A stretch of 9,590 nucleotides of DNA, taken from NCBI GenBank assembly GCA_947074125.1, contig CAMTOM010000031.1:1-9590 (forward strand). The letters are read 5' to 3'. The notes beneath the pieces are model-generated. The model searched no databases, was not told the DNA's origin, and saw nothing but the letters and a program-made list of their open reading frames with translations. The stretch is from an uncultured Desulfovibrionaceae bacterium. Lineage in GTDB: Bacteria > Desulfobacterota > Desulfovibrionia > Desulfovibrionales > Desulfovibrionaceae. A program made the translations under genes and the position numbers. Of the stretch, positions 1-6,253 are shown piece after piece (position 1 is the first letter of the stretch; every line of letters starts with the position of its first letter).

Positions 1-59
1 GTGCCGTTCGCAAGTACAGCACAGTGGCCAGAAGCCAACTCACATAGCCACCAGGACGC
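1..59. other. Non-native sequence of unknown origin at contig end
   Basis: These bases lie on the outer side of a sequencing adapter (60-92), so they are not contiguous with the chromosome that follows. In a normal library the P5 primer sequence would be here. The last 20 or so bases resemble P5 only loosely (a shared CCACC and a shared GA), so this could be a corrupted adapter or a chimeric read. They look richer in G+C than the adjoining gene. I recognise no gene in them, and any open frame running from here into the transporter gene is spurious. Confidence 0.6.
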
Positions 60-92
60 ACACTCTTTCCCTACACGACGCGCTTCCGATCT
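60..92 (+). other. Illumina TruSeq read-1 adapter contamination
   Basis: The 33 bases from ACACTCTTTCCC to CTTCCGATCT match the standard TruSeq universal (read-1) adapter at 32 of 33 positions; the one difference is a G instead of T at 82. The adapter's 3' end (GATCT) points into the window, as it does when ligated to an insert, so the insert starts at 93. This is an assembly or trimming artefact and not biology. The stop codon that appears to end the transporter frame on the minus strand (71-73) is adapter sequence. Confidence 0.97.
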
Positions 93-712
93 GTACCAAA
101 ACCACCAGCCGACGAGGCTAGCGGTATGAGAATTATGAAAAATTTACTCAAATTATTACTGTTTTTTGCGGTAATACCCATAGCGGCAAAAATAGGTAAT
201 ATCGCAAAAATCATAATAATGGTTACTGTCGCATCATGGAATATTGTTGCCAGCAGTGTACAGGACACAGCAATAAAGAAGCTGAGCTTTTTCACATTTG
301 TACCGGCAAAACGCAGAATCCAGAAGAGCAGACGTTTTGCCAGCCCAACTTCGTTCAGCACCACACCAAACATGATAATCATCATAACAAACATAACGGC
401 CTGGTTAGCATAAGGAGCCCAAGCCTCTCGTGTTGAAGTCACCTTAAAGGCGATCATACCCGCTGTTGCGAGCAATGCGGTAATACCAATAGGAATCGCT
501 TCAGAAACCCAAAGAAAAATTACCGGAATCAACACGGCAGCAAGCCGATGGCCTTCCGGTGCCAGATCTTTTGGTGTGGGCAAAGCATAAACAATAAGTC
601 CCAGGGCAATGGCAATCAACAGTTTTATAATAACGACTTTCCCGTTATATCCGGAAGGTTGTTCCTCAATAACCTCATGAGGGACATCGGGATTGATATT
701 GTGATCTGTCAT
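93..712 (-). CDS. DASS/SLC13-family anion transporter, 3' end missing
   Basis: This is the N-terminal part (about 206 native residues) of a divalent anion:sodium symporter family membrane protein, which would import a dicarboxylate, sulfate or similar anion. Family members are usually around 450-500 residues, so more than half is missing. A soluble N-terminus (residues 1-24) precedes hydrophobic segments near 25-43, 57-90, 104-120, 126-136, 144-180 and 190-200. The stretch PEGHRLAAVLIPVIFLWVSE is typical of the family, and SSAGGFGT at the break resembles the conserved glycine loop. Where many family members have an SNT-like motif this protein has HDAT (159-162), so the substrate cannot be assigned. 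The ATG at 712 has GGAG at 718-721 as ribosome binding site. It lies 86 bases after the CBS gene on the same strand, a probable operon. The last residues of the open frame (DRKRVV) are translated adapter. Confidence 0.85.
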
Positions 713-798
713 GACGTCTCCAGTATTTGTTTGGCGGGCATCCCCACATCTTCACATTGCTCAACCTACAACACCCGTGAACGCTCAAAAAAATCTGT

Positions 799-1356
799 CT
801 ATAACTGACATTCCGTTTTCAATCTTTCGATGATCGCAAGGTAAATAACACGCATATTGAGCACACCCAAGAACTGCCTACCATTGGTAACAAAAAGCGT
901 ATTATGTTTACCCAACACAAAACGGTGTATCGCCTCATTCAAACTTTCACCAACCTGCACTACCTGGCTGTGTGCGGGCTTTTGCATGATGTCGGACACT
1001 TTGCATGTACGTGCTGTCTGACACATTTTATCCCATGGCAGGGAAGCATGCTGTACCTGCTCACGCAAGCTCTGAATCAGATAACCAAATTTGCTCACCT
1101 GCACGCTGATGTCTTCATTCAACACCTTGGCATAGCTGGGTTCCATACTGCGCAAAATGTCGGAAGGAGAAATTTTCCCCACGAGATTTCCCTGCGCATC
1201 AAGAACAATCAAAACCGCCAAAGGACGCTTTCCTGCCTTGAAGTCTACAAGTGCGAGTTCCAAACCATGCACAGCATCCGCGAAAGAACCATCCTCCTGA
1301 ACTGCATAAAGAGCAGTGAGAGGAATCATCAGATCTTCCACTTTTGTCTTATCCAT
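799..1356 (-). CDS. Tandem CBS-domain protein
   Basis: This 185-residue soluble protein is made of two CBS domains. The first covers about residues 6-72 (VEDLMIPLTALYAV to LVGKISPSDILRSM) and the second about 118-180 (CKVSDIMQKPAHS to LGVLNMRVIYLAI). A helical linker with SLREQVQHASLPWDK joins them. CBS pairs bind adenine nucleotides and usually regulate an attached or neighbouring protein; there is no catalytic domain here. A longer frame starts at 1374, but the ATG at 1356 is preceded by a near-perfect ribosome binding site, so I chose 1356. The next gene on the strand is the DASS transporter. By inference this protein may tune that transporter's activity or expression according to energy charge, but the ligand and partner are not visible in the sequence. 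Confidence 0.88.
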   Translation of the reverse strand: MDKTKVEDLMIPLTALYAVQEDGSFADAVHGLELALVDFKAGKRPLAVLIVLDAQGNLVGKISPSDILRSMEPSYAKVLNEDISVQVSKFGYLIQSLREQVQHASLPWDKMCQTARTCKVSDIMQKPAHSQVVQVGESLNEAIHRFVLGKHNTLFVTNGRQFLGVLNMRVIYLAIIERLKTECQL

Positions 1357-1360
1357 AAAG

Positions 1361-1369
1361 CTCCTCCTT
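1361..1369 (-). promoter_or_regulatory. Strong Shine-Dalgarno that sets the CBS gene start
   Basis: On the minus strand this reads AAGGAGGAG, ending four bases before the ATG at 1354-1356. It lies inside the coding sequence of the longer possible start at 1374, which has no comparable site, so it decides in favour of 1356. It also contrasts with prmC, carD and manB, which lack such a site. Confidence 0.85.
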
Positions 1370-1385
1370 ACCATCGGTTTTGGTT

Positions 1386-1401
1386 TGTGATTGTTTTCAC
1401 A
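1386..1401. promoter_or_regulatory. CRP/FNR-type operator, perfect TGTGA-N6-TCACA
   Basis: The sequence TGTGA TTGTTT TCACA is a perfect inverted repeat with the half-sites and spacing used by CRP and several relatives such as HcpR. It overlaps the -10 element of the predicted CBS promoter (1399-1404) and the expected transcription start (about 1392), a position where a bound protein would normally repress. Which regulator uses it cannot be read from this window. Confidence 0.6.
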
Positions 1402-1427
1402 CTACCGCGTTTACTTATGTGCGTCAA
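1399..1427 (-). promoter_or_regulatory. Sigma-70-type promoter of the CBS-DASS operon
   Basis: On the minus strand TTGACG (1422-1427) and TAGTGT (1399-1404) are separated by 17 bases, a good -35 with a moderate -10. The start would fall near 1392, giving a leader of about 36 bases that contains the strong ribosome binding site. Two CRP/FNR-type palindromes sit on and just upstream of it. Confidence 0.55.
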
Positions 1428-1432
1428 GTACT

Positions 1433-1450
1433 TTGTGCCAATAAGCACAA
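1433..1450. promoter_or_regulatory. Second CRP/FNR-like inverted repeat, TTGTGC-N6-GCACAA
   Basis: A six-base perfect inverted repeat with a six-base spacer (CAATAA) has the same geometry as the site at 1386-1401 but C/G in place of A/T at the inner position. Its centre is 48 bases from the first site and about 49.5 bases upstream of the predicted CBS transcription start, five bases beyond the -35. It could be an activator site, or the outer half of a two-site repressor arrangement. Confidence 0.4.
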
Positions 1451-1466
1451 GATGTATACTGTCGGG

Positions 1467-1482
1467 TGAAAAATATTTTTCA
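1467..1482. repeat. 16-base perfect palindrome in the divergent intergenic region
   Basis: TGAAAAATATTTTTCA is self-complementary over all 16 bases. It lies seven bases after TATACT (1455-1460), a -10-like hexamer on the plus strand that stands 16 bases from TTGTGC (1433-1438). It could therefore be an operator at the start of a rightward transcript, or simply an AT-rich palindrome. Confidence 0.4.
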
Positions 1483-1629
1483 ACCTTGTCTCATGATGTA
1501 TTTGGATATAGTATACAACAAAAGAAGATTTCTTCAAAGCCTGTTTACCATGCAGCGAAAGCCATACTCCTGACAATTTCTGTGTTTTGACTTCCACAAA
1601 AAATGTTGCGGCAAATTTTTTTCTTTTCC
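1483..1629. other. Remainder of the CBS/prmC divergent intergenic region
   Basis: The whole gap between the divergent genes is 1357-1669. Its left half holds the CBS ribosome binding site, promoter, two CRP-like palindromes and the 16-base palindrome; its right end holds the prmC promoter. In this middle part I see AT-rich DNA without a convincing gene, RNA gene or terminator. Open frames crossing it are antisense to the CBS gene and have no family resemblance. Confidence 0.5.
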
Positions 1630-1659
1630 TTTACACTGTTACCAGATTTTCCGTATCAT
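1630..1659 (+). promoter_or_regulatory. Predicted prmC promoter, close to the start codon
   Basis: TTTACA (1630-1635) and TATCAT (1654-1659) each match the sigma-70 consensus at five of six positions and are 18 bases apart. The start would be near 1666, only about four bases before the ATG at 1670. There is no Shine-Dalgarno sequence there, so the mRNA would be leaderless or nearly so. Confidence 0.45.
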
Positions 1660-1669
1660 TTCAAACACT

Positions 1670-2590
1670 ATGCACACTCAAAATATGCCATACTCTTTTC
1701 TTTCCACCCTACTGCACACATCAGTTTCTCTATCATGGCATAGGGCAGTGATGTCCGCAACCTCTCTTTTGAAATCAAGCGCGTGTGACAGCCCCAGACG
1801 CACAGCAGAGTTGCTGCTCTGCAAAGTACTTGCTATCTCACGCCTGGATTACATAGCCCACAGTGAACAATTGCTCTCCGTAGAAGCTCGAAAAGATTTT
1901 GCCGATCTCTTATCACGGCGCCTTGCTGGAGAACCTGTCGCATATATTTTGGGGGAAAAAGAATTTTATGGCAGAACATTTCTTGTAAACACGCATACGC
2001 TCATACCACGACCAGATACAGAAACACTGATTACAAAAGCCCTGGAAACACTTCCCCAAGAGCCTATTTTTTTTGCAGATATGGGAACCGGTTCTGGATG
2101 TATTGCTGTCACGCTGGCAGCAGAAAGACCACACTGGCAGGGCATTATGCTGGATATTTCTGCCCAGGCACTTATCATTGCCCGTGACAATGCCAGCAGG
2201 CTGGGTGTAGCTACGCGCCTTCAAGGCATAGAGGGAGATTTGACCTGCTCCCCACTGGCACAGCATTCACTTGACTGCTGTATCAGCAATCCTCCCTATA
2301 TCGCCAGGGAAGAATATGCCTTGCTGCGTCGTGAGGTTCGGGAACACGAACCAAGTGGAGCACTGTTTTCTCCTGCCTCAGGTCTGGCGCACATACACGC
2401 CCTCATTCAAAGCGCCAGCTACCTTCTCAAAGCCAATGGTGTACTTCTCATAGAGCATGGAGCCACTCAAGGAGCGTCAGTGGCAGATTTAGTACATAAC
2501 AATAGTTCTTTCACTGATATTACAACCTGCTGCGACATGGCAGGACAACAACGTTGTGTGTTTGCACGACGATCACCCCTCTCAAAATAA
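1670..2590 (+). CDS. prmC: Peptide chain release factor N5-glutamine methyltransferase PrmC (HemK)
   Basis: PrmC transfers a methyl group from S-adenosylmethionine to the glutamine of the GGQ motif in release factors RF1 and RF2, which makes translation termination efficient; it acts in the cytosol. The N-terminal helical substrate-binding domain (about residues 22-100) contains SPRRTAELLL. It is followed by IPRPDTE (112-118), the SAM-binding ADMGTGSG (136-143) and the catalytic NPPY (207-210) that holds the glutamine. The 306 residues slightly exceed the usual 275-300. The first ATG (1670) is favoured by the promoter just upstream; ATG 1685 is also possible. ATG 1751 would remove a tryptophan-containing helix that aligns with E. 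coli PrmC. There is no Shine-Dalgarno at 1670. The usual partner prfA is not next to it. Confidence 0.95.
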   Translation: MHTQNMPYSFLSTLLHTSVSLSWHRAVMSATSLLKSSACDSPRRTAELLLCKVLAISRLDYIAHSEQLLSVEARKDFADLLSRRLAGEPVAYILGEKEFYGRTFLVNTHTLIPRPDTETLITKALETLPQEPIFFADMGTGSGCIAVTLAAERPHWQGIMLDISAQALIIARDNASRLGVATRLQGIEGDLTCSPLAQHSLDCCISNPPYIAREEYALLRREVREHEPSGALFSPASGLAHIHALIQSASYLLKANGVLLIEHGATQGASVADLVHNNSSFTDITTCCDMAGQQRCVFARRSPLSK

Positions 2591-2738
2591 AAGAACCCCA
2601 TATCGCCCTTATTTCCTTTATCATCACAGAAAAATTTCCCCCCTTAAAGAGTCGTAAAAACTCATTTCACTGGACGTACTCCATAAAATGTATTATATCT
2701 GACGAACATCGCAGGCTTATCTTTGTTTTCTCTTGTAC

Positions 2739-2769
2739 GGGGCATTTTTGTTTGTCCTGCTCCTTTTTT
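2739..2769 (+). terminator. Possible weak intrinsic terminator after prmC
   Basis: GGGGCA (2739-2744) can pair with TGCTCC (2758-2763) through six pairs including one G-T wobble, with a 13-base loop, followed directly by six Ts (2764-2769). The stem is short and the loop large, so it is weak. It overlaps the predicted carD promoter. Confidence 0.25.
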
Positions 2770-2780
2770 GTCTTTATGAT
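2752..2780 (+). promoter_or_regulatory. Predicted carD promoter, close to the start codon
   Basis: TTGTCC (2752-2757) and TATGAT (2775-2780) are exactly 17 bases apart; the -10 matches the consensus at five of six positions. The start would be near 2787, about three bases before the ATG at 2790, which has no Shine-Dalgarno. This predicts a leaderless carD mRNA. Confidence 0.5.
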
Positions 2781-2789
2781 AGCACATTT

Positions 2790-3323
2790 ATGGATACGCA
2801 AAAACAAAATACATTTACCCCAGGCGCTCTTGTCGTCTATCCCGCTCAGGGAGTTGGGGAAATTGAACGGATCGACCAGCAGGAAGTTGGTGGTTCGGTA
2901 TGTGATTTTTATATTGTCCGTATCCTTTCCAATAATGTCACGCTAATGGTGCCAGTTTATTCTGCTTCGCGTGTTGGACTGCGCTACCTTGTCAGCCTTG
3001 ATGAAGCTAAAGACATTCTTGAAAATCTTAAAAGTGACACAAGTCAGCCCATTTTTACAGGACAAAACTGGAATCGGCGCTTTAGAGAATACTCTGAAAA
3101 ACTGCAAAGTCCCGATTTGCGCACGGTTGCCATGGTCTTGCGCGAACTTCTTCTTCTGAGCCGCACAAAAGAGCTTTCCTTCGGAGAACGTCGTCTTCTG
3201 GAACAATCTATGGCTCTTGTCGTCGGAGAACTTGCAGAAGTACTTTCCTGTCCGGAAGACACTCTGCGCGATGATCTTCAGTCTTCTTTTGCCCCCCTGC
3301 ACACTGAAGAAGAGACACAGTAA
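2790..3323 (+). CDS. carD: CarD/CdnL-family RNA polymerase-binding regulator
   Basis: This 177-residue cytosolic protein belongs to the CarD/CdnL/TRCF family, whose members bind the RNA polymerase beta subunit and stabilise the open promoter complex, notably at ribosomal RNA promoters. The N-terminal Tudor-like polymerase-interacting domain (about residues 8-65) opens with the typical FTPGALVVYPAQGVGEIERI and includes VPVYSASRVGLR. A helical DNA-contacting domain follows (about 70-165); NWNRRFREY (93-101) carries a tryptophan (94) that corresponds to the one wedged into the DNA bubble in mycobacterial CarD. The acidic tail ends HTEEETQ. The frame can be extended to a TTG at 2733, but the extra 19 residues are hydrophobic and unlike the family, so I chose the ATG at 2790. 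It stands 186 bases before rho on the same strand. Confidence 0.93.
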   Translation: MDTQKQNTFTPGALVVYPAQGVGEIERIDQQEVGGSVCDFYIVRILSNNVTLMVPVYSASRVGLRYLVSLDEAKDILENLKSDTSQPIFTGQNWNRRFREYSEKLQSPDLRTVAMVLRELLLLSRTKELSFGERRLLEQSMALVVGELAEVLSCPEDTLRDDLQSSFAPLHTEEETQ

Positions 3324-3384
3324 ACCTAATATTCTTTCCTTTTTCGCTTTTTTCTTGCATTTCTACAGAAGCTGCGCTAAAGCC

Positions 3385-3402
3385 TTTTGCACATTTTGCA
3401 CA
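3385..3402 (+). repeat. Two tandem copies of TTTTGCACA upstream of rho
   Basis: A nine-base unit is repeated twice exactly in the carD-rho intergenic region (3324-3509). That region is long enough to hold a leader, and E. coli rho is known to be controlled by attenuation in its leader. I could not find a convincing promoter or hairpin here, so a role for the repeat is speculative. Confidence 0.45.
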
Positions 3403-3509
3403 TTCCTAGTGTGATCTTCTTGATTTCCATATCATAGCCACTTTCATGTTCCGGATCATCCCTGTATTGGGACTTGTGTCGTCCATACTCTTTCACCCCA
3501 CGGATATCT

Positions 3510-4802
3510 ATGCGTAAGAAGAAATCTGAAACCGTTCTCTCGGAAAGCGCCCTTAGTCTTACAGAATTAAAAAATAAGAGCATGCAAGAGCTTATGGATC
3601 TTGCCGATACCTATAATATCGAAAATGCCAGCTCACTGCGCAAGCAGGAACTTATTTTCTCCCTTCTCCAGACATGTGCTTCTCAAAATGGCGCTATTTA
3701 CGGCGATGGCGTACTGGAAATACTTCCTGATGGTTTTGGTTTTCTACGCTCTCCTGTGTGCAGTTACATGCCAGGTCCAGACGACATCTATGTTTCCCCT
3801 TCCCAAATCAGACGCTTCAGCCTGCGCAAAGGCGATGTTGTCTCAGGGCAGATACGTCCCCCAAAGGAAGGTGAACGCTATTTTGCGCTCCTGAAGGTCA
3901 CTGAGATCGGCTTTGAGCCTCCAGAACATGCCAAAAATCTTGTTCTTTTTGACAACCTGACCCCCATTTACCCAGACCATCAGTTGATGATGGAAAATGG
4001 CGATAAAAATCTTTCCAATCGCGTTATTGATATTATGGCTCCTATTGGTCGGGGGCAACGCGGTCTTATTGTGGCTCCTCCCCGCACGGGCAAGACTGTC
4101 CTTTTGCAATCTCTGGCAAATGCCATCAATGCCAATCATCCCGATGTCTATCTCATTGTATTGCTCATTGATGAACGCCCCGAAGAAGTCACAGATATGG
4201 AGCGCACAGTCAAAAAAGCAGAAGTTGTCAGTTCCACCTTTGATGAGCCACCGCAGCGCCATGTTCAAGTTTGCGAGATGGTACTTGAAAAAGCAAAGCG
4301 TCTTGTGGAAAGAAAAAGGGATGTTGTTATCCTGCTGGATTCCATCACACGTCTGGGACGGGCATACAATGCCGTTACTCCTTCTTCAGGAAGAGTGCTT
4401 TCCGGTGGCTTGGATGCCAATGCACTGCAACGCCCCAAACGTTTTTTTGGTGCGGCACGCAATATCGAAGAGGGGGGCAGTCTTACCATATTGGCAACTG
4501 CTCTCATTGATACCGGTTCCCGCATGGATGAGGTCATTTTTGAAGAATTTAAGGGAACTGGCAATATGGAAATCTATCTGGAACGCCATCTTGCCGAAAA
4601 ACGTGTCTTCCCCGCCATTGATATCAATCGCACGGGAACCCGAAAAGAAGACCTCCTTCTCTCTGATGAAGTCCTTAACCGCGTCTGGATACTACGCAAA
4701 ATACTTGCCCCCATGTCCTCCATCGACAGCATGGAATTCCTGCTGGACAAGATGAGAGGAACCAAAAGCAATCAAGACTTTATGAATGCCATGGGCAAAT
4801 AG
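3510..4802 (+). CDS. rho: Transcription termination factor Rho
   Basis: Rho is the hexameric RNA-dependent ATPase that loads on unstructured C-rich RNA and translocates to dissociate RNA polymerase. The 430 residues are close to the 419 of E. coli. In order: an N-terminal helical domain (about 15-58, LTELKNKSMQELMDLADTYN), the cold-shock-like RNA-binding domain (about 62-132, with DGFGFLRS), Walker A GLIVAPPRTGKT (185-196), Walker B VVILLDS (272-278), the Q-loop region DANALQRPKRFFGAARN (302-318) and the R-loop region GTGNMEIYLER (349-359). There is no large insertion between the RNA-binding and ATPase domains, unlike some high-GC bacteria. The frame reaches a TTG at 3474, but the ATG at 3510 begins a normal Rho N-terminus (MRKKKSE); its ribosome binding site is weak (GGA). 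It lies between carD and manB on the same strand. Confidence 0.98.
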   Translation: MRKKKSETVLSESALSLTELKNKSMQELMDLADTYNIENASSLRKQELIFSLLQTCASQNGAIYGDGVLEILPDGFGFLRSPVCSYMPGPDDIYVSPSQIRRFSLRKGDVVSGQIRPPKEGERYFALLKVTEIGFEPPEHAKNLVLFDNLTPIYPDHQLMMENGDKNLSNRVIDIMAPIGRGQRGLIVAPPRTGKTVLLQSLANAINANHPDVYLIVLLIDERPEEVTDMERTVKKAEVVSSTFDEPPQRHVQVCEMVLEKAKRLVERKRDVVILLDSITRLGRAYNAVTPSSGRVLSGGLDANALQRPKRFFGAARNIEEGGSLTILATALIDTGSRMDEVIFEEFKGTGNMEIYLERHLAEKRVFPAIDINRTGTRKEDLLLSDEVLNRVWILRKILAPMSSIDSMEFLLDKMRGTKSNQDFMNAMGK

Positions 4803-4863
4803 TCACTCTTTGCGGCAAGCACCGCCCTCTCAAAAAGGATATCGGCTGTAACCTACCTAAGCC

Positions 4864-4869
4864 TATATA
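4864..4869 (+). promoter_or_regulatory. Possible -10 element just before manB
   Basis: TATATA ends seven bases before the manB ATG at 4877, with only A and T between, and there is no Shine-Dalgarno. I see no good -35 at 16-18 bases upstream, so this is weaker than the prmC and carD cases. manB may instead be read from the rho transcript, since no terminator is visible in the 74-base gap. Confidence 0.25.
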
Positions 4870-4876
4870 AAAAAAT

Positions 4877-6253
4877 ATGTCAGAACGCCTCTCTTGCTTC
4901 AAAGCATACGATATTCGTGGACAGGTTCCCCAAACGCTCAACGCTGCTATTAGCAAGGCTACAGGAGCAGCACTGGCACGCCTGCTTTCTGCGCGCTCTG
5001 TCGTTGTGGGACGGGATGTCCGTCTTTCGGGAGAAGAATTGTGCGCAGCACTTACTGAAGGCCTGGCATCAGAAGGCGTTTCAGTCACGAATATTGGCCT
5101 GTGTGGCACGGAAGAAATTTACCATGCCACCGCCACCCAGCCTTTTGATGCGGGTATTATGATCACTGGCAGTCATAATCCGGCAGACGAAAATGGCATG
5201 AAAATCGTTCGTGCCAATGCGATACCTCTCAGTGGAGATTCTGGTCTAAATGCCCTCAAAGAAGAAACAGCCCGCCTGCTACAGTCTTCCCCACCTTTAC
5301 AGACAGGCACTGTGTCGCACCATAGCGCTTCTTTTCGTGATGCCTATATACGCTTTCTTTTAGACACTACCCAGATTACCTCTGTGAACACACGCCCCCT
5401 CAAAATCCATGCAGACCCTGGAAATGGCTGTGCGGGTCTTGTCTTGCGGGAACTTGCACCTCACCTTCCCTTTGATTTTTCTTTCAGCCATATGGAACCT
5501 GATGGTACATTCCCTCACGGTATTCCCAATCCTCTTCTCCCTGAAAAGCGCGCCGCCACAGCACAGGCTGTACGTGACAACAACGCGGATATGGGCATTG
5601 CCTGGGATGGCGATTTTGACCGTTGTTTTTTTTACGATCACGAAGGAAACTTCATTGAGGGCTATTATCTTGTTGGCTTGCTTGCCCAGAGCATCCTGAC
5701 CCGTTTTCCTGGTGCCAAAATCATCCACGATCCACGTCTGATCTGGAATACCCGCGAAATCGTGCTTCAGGCTGGCGGTCTTCCCATTGTCTCCAAAACA
5801 GGGCATGCCTTTATTAAAGAGCGTATGCGGGCAGAAGATGCGGTTTACGGCGGAGAAATGAGCGCGCATCATTATTTCCGTGATTTCGCCTATTGCGACT
5901 CAGGTATGCTGCCCTGGCTGCTTGTCGCACGCCTTCTGATACAAACAGGAAAAACCTTGGCGGAACTTGTGGCAACACGCATGCAGGCCTATCCTTGCAG
6001 TGGTGAAATCAATCGAAAGGTTGTCGATACACAAGCTGTTATCACGCATATGGAACACACATTCCGTGCCGACGCGCTCCAGATTGATCATATTGATGGC
6101 CTCTCCGTGGAGTTTGCTCAGTGGCGTTTCAATGTGCGCGCTTCCAATACCGAAGCCTTGCTGCGCCTGAATGTAGAAAGTCGGGCTGACGTCGCTCTCA
6201 TGCGGGAAAAAACAGACGCCCTTCTCAGGATCATTGATACCTACGCCAGCTAA
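4877..6253 (+). CDS. manB: Phosphomannomutase (ManB/CpsG type)
   Basis: This alpha-D-phosphohexomutase interconverts mannose-6-phosphate and mannose-1-phosphate, the step towards GDP-mannose and hence GDP-sugars for lipopolysaccharide or exopolysaccharide; related enzymes also accept glucose phosphates. All four domains are present in 458 residues: the phosphoserine loop TGSHNPADENGMK (S99), the magnesium loop DGDFDR (244-249), the sugar-binding loop GGEMSAHHYFRDFAYCDSG (325-343) and the phosphate-binding RASNTE (421-426). The start FKAYDIRG, GTEEIY and IPNPLLPE match E. coli CpsG/ManB closely as I recall it, including the F in DGDFDR where AlgC-type enzymes have G. This makes phosphomannomutase more likely than phosphoglucomutase or phosphoglucosamine mutase. 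The ATG at 4877 has no Shine-Dalgarno. No other GDP-mannose gene lies in the window. Confidence 0.92.
   Translation: MSERLSCFKAYDIRGQVPQTLNAAISKATGAALARLLSARSVVVGRDVRLSGEELCAALTEGLASEGVSVTNIGLCGTEEIYHATATQPFDAGIMITGSHNPADENGMKIVRANAIPLSGDSGLNALKEETARLLQSSPPLQTGTVSHHSASFRDAYIRFLLDTTQITSVNTRPLKIHADPGNGCAGLVLRELAPHLPFDFSFSHMEPDGTFPHGIPNPLLPEKRAATAQAVRDNNADMGIAWDGDFDRCFFYDHEGNFIEGYYLVGLLAQSILTRFPGAKIIHDPRLIWNTREIVLQAGGLPIVSKTGHAFIKERMRAEDAVYGGEMSAHHYFRDFAYCDSGMLPWLLVARLLIQTGKTLAELVATRMQAYPCSGEINRKVVDTQAVITHMEHTFRADALQIDHIDGLSVEFAQWRFNVRASNTEALLRLNVESRADVALMREKTDALLRIIDTYAS

Noticed and set aside
1415..1440. Sigma-54-like promoter on the minus strand (TGGCAC present)
   Set aside because: TGGCAC occurs, but the GC of the -12 element is not at the required distance; the sigma-70 elements TTGACG and TAGTGT fit better.
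904..1590. 228-residue plus-strand open frame
   Set aside because: It is antisense to the CBS gene for most of its length, contains no recognisable domain, and the CBS gene has a strong ribosome binding site and clear domains.
2733..2789. Upstream TTG extension of carD (hydrophobic 19 residues)
   Set aside because: It could look like a signal peptide, but CarD proteins are cytosolic, the segment covers the predicted promoter and terminator, and the ATG at 2790 fits the family length.
3997..4755. 252-residue plus-strand open frame
   Set aside because: It is an alternate frame wholly inside rho, whose motifs are intact.
4812..4826. GCGG/CCGC hairpin after rho as a terminator
   Set aside because: The stem is only four pairs and is not followed by a T tract.
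5360..5872. 170-residue minus-strand open frame
   Set aside because: It is antisense to manB and has no family resemblance.
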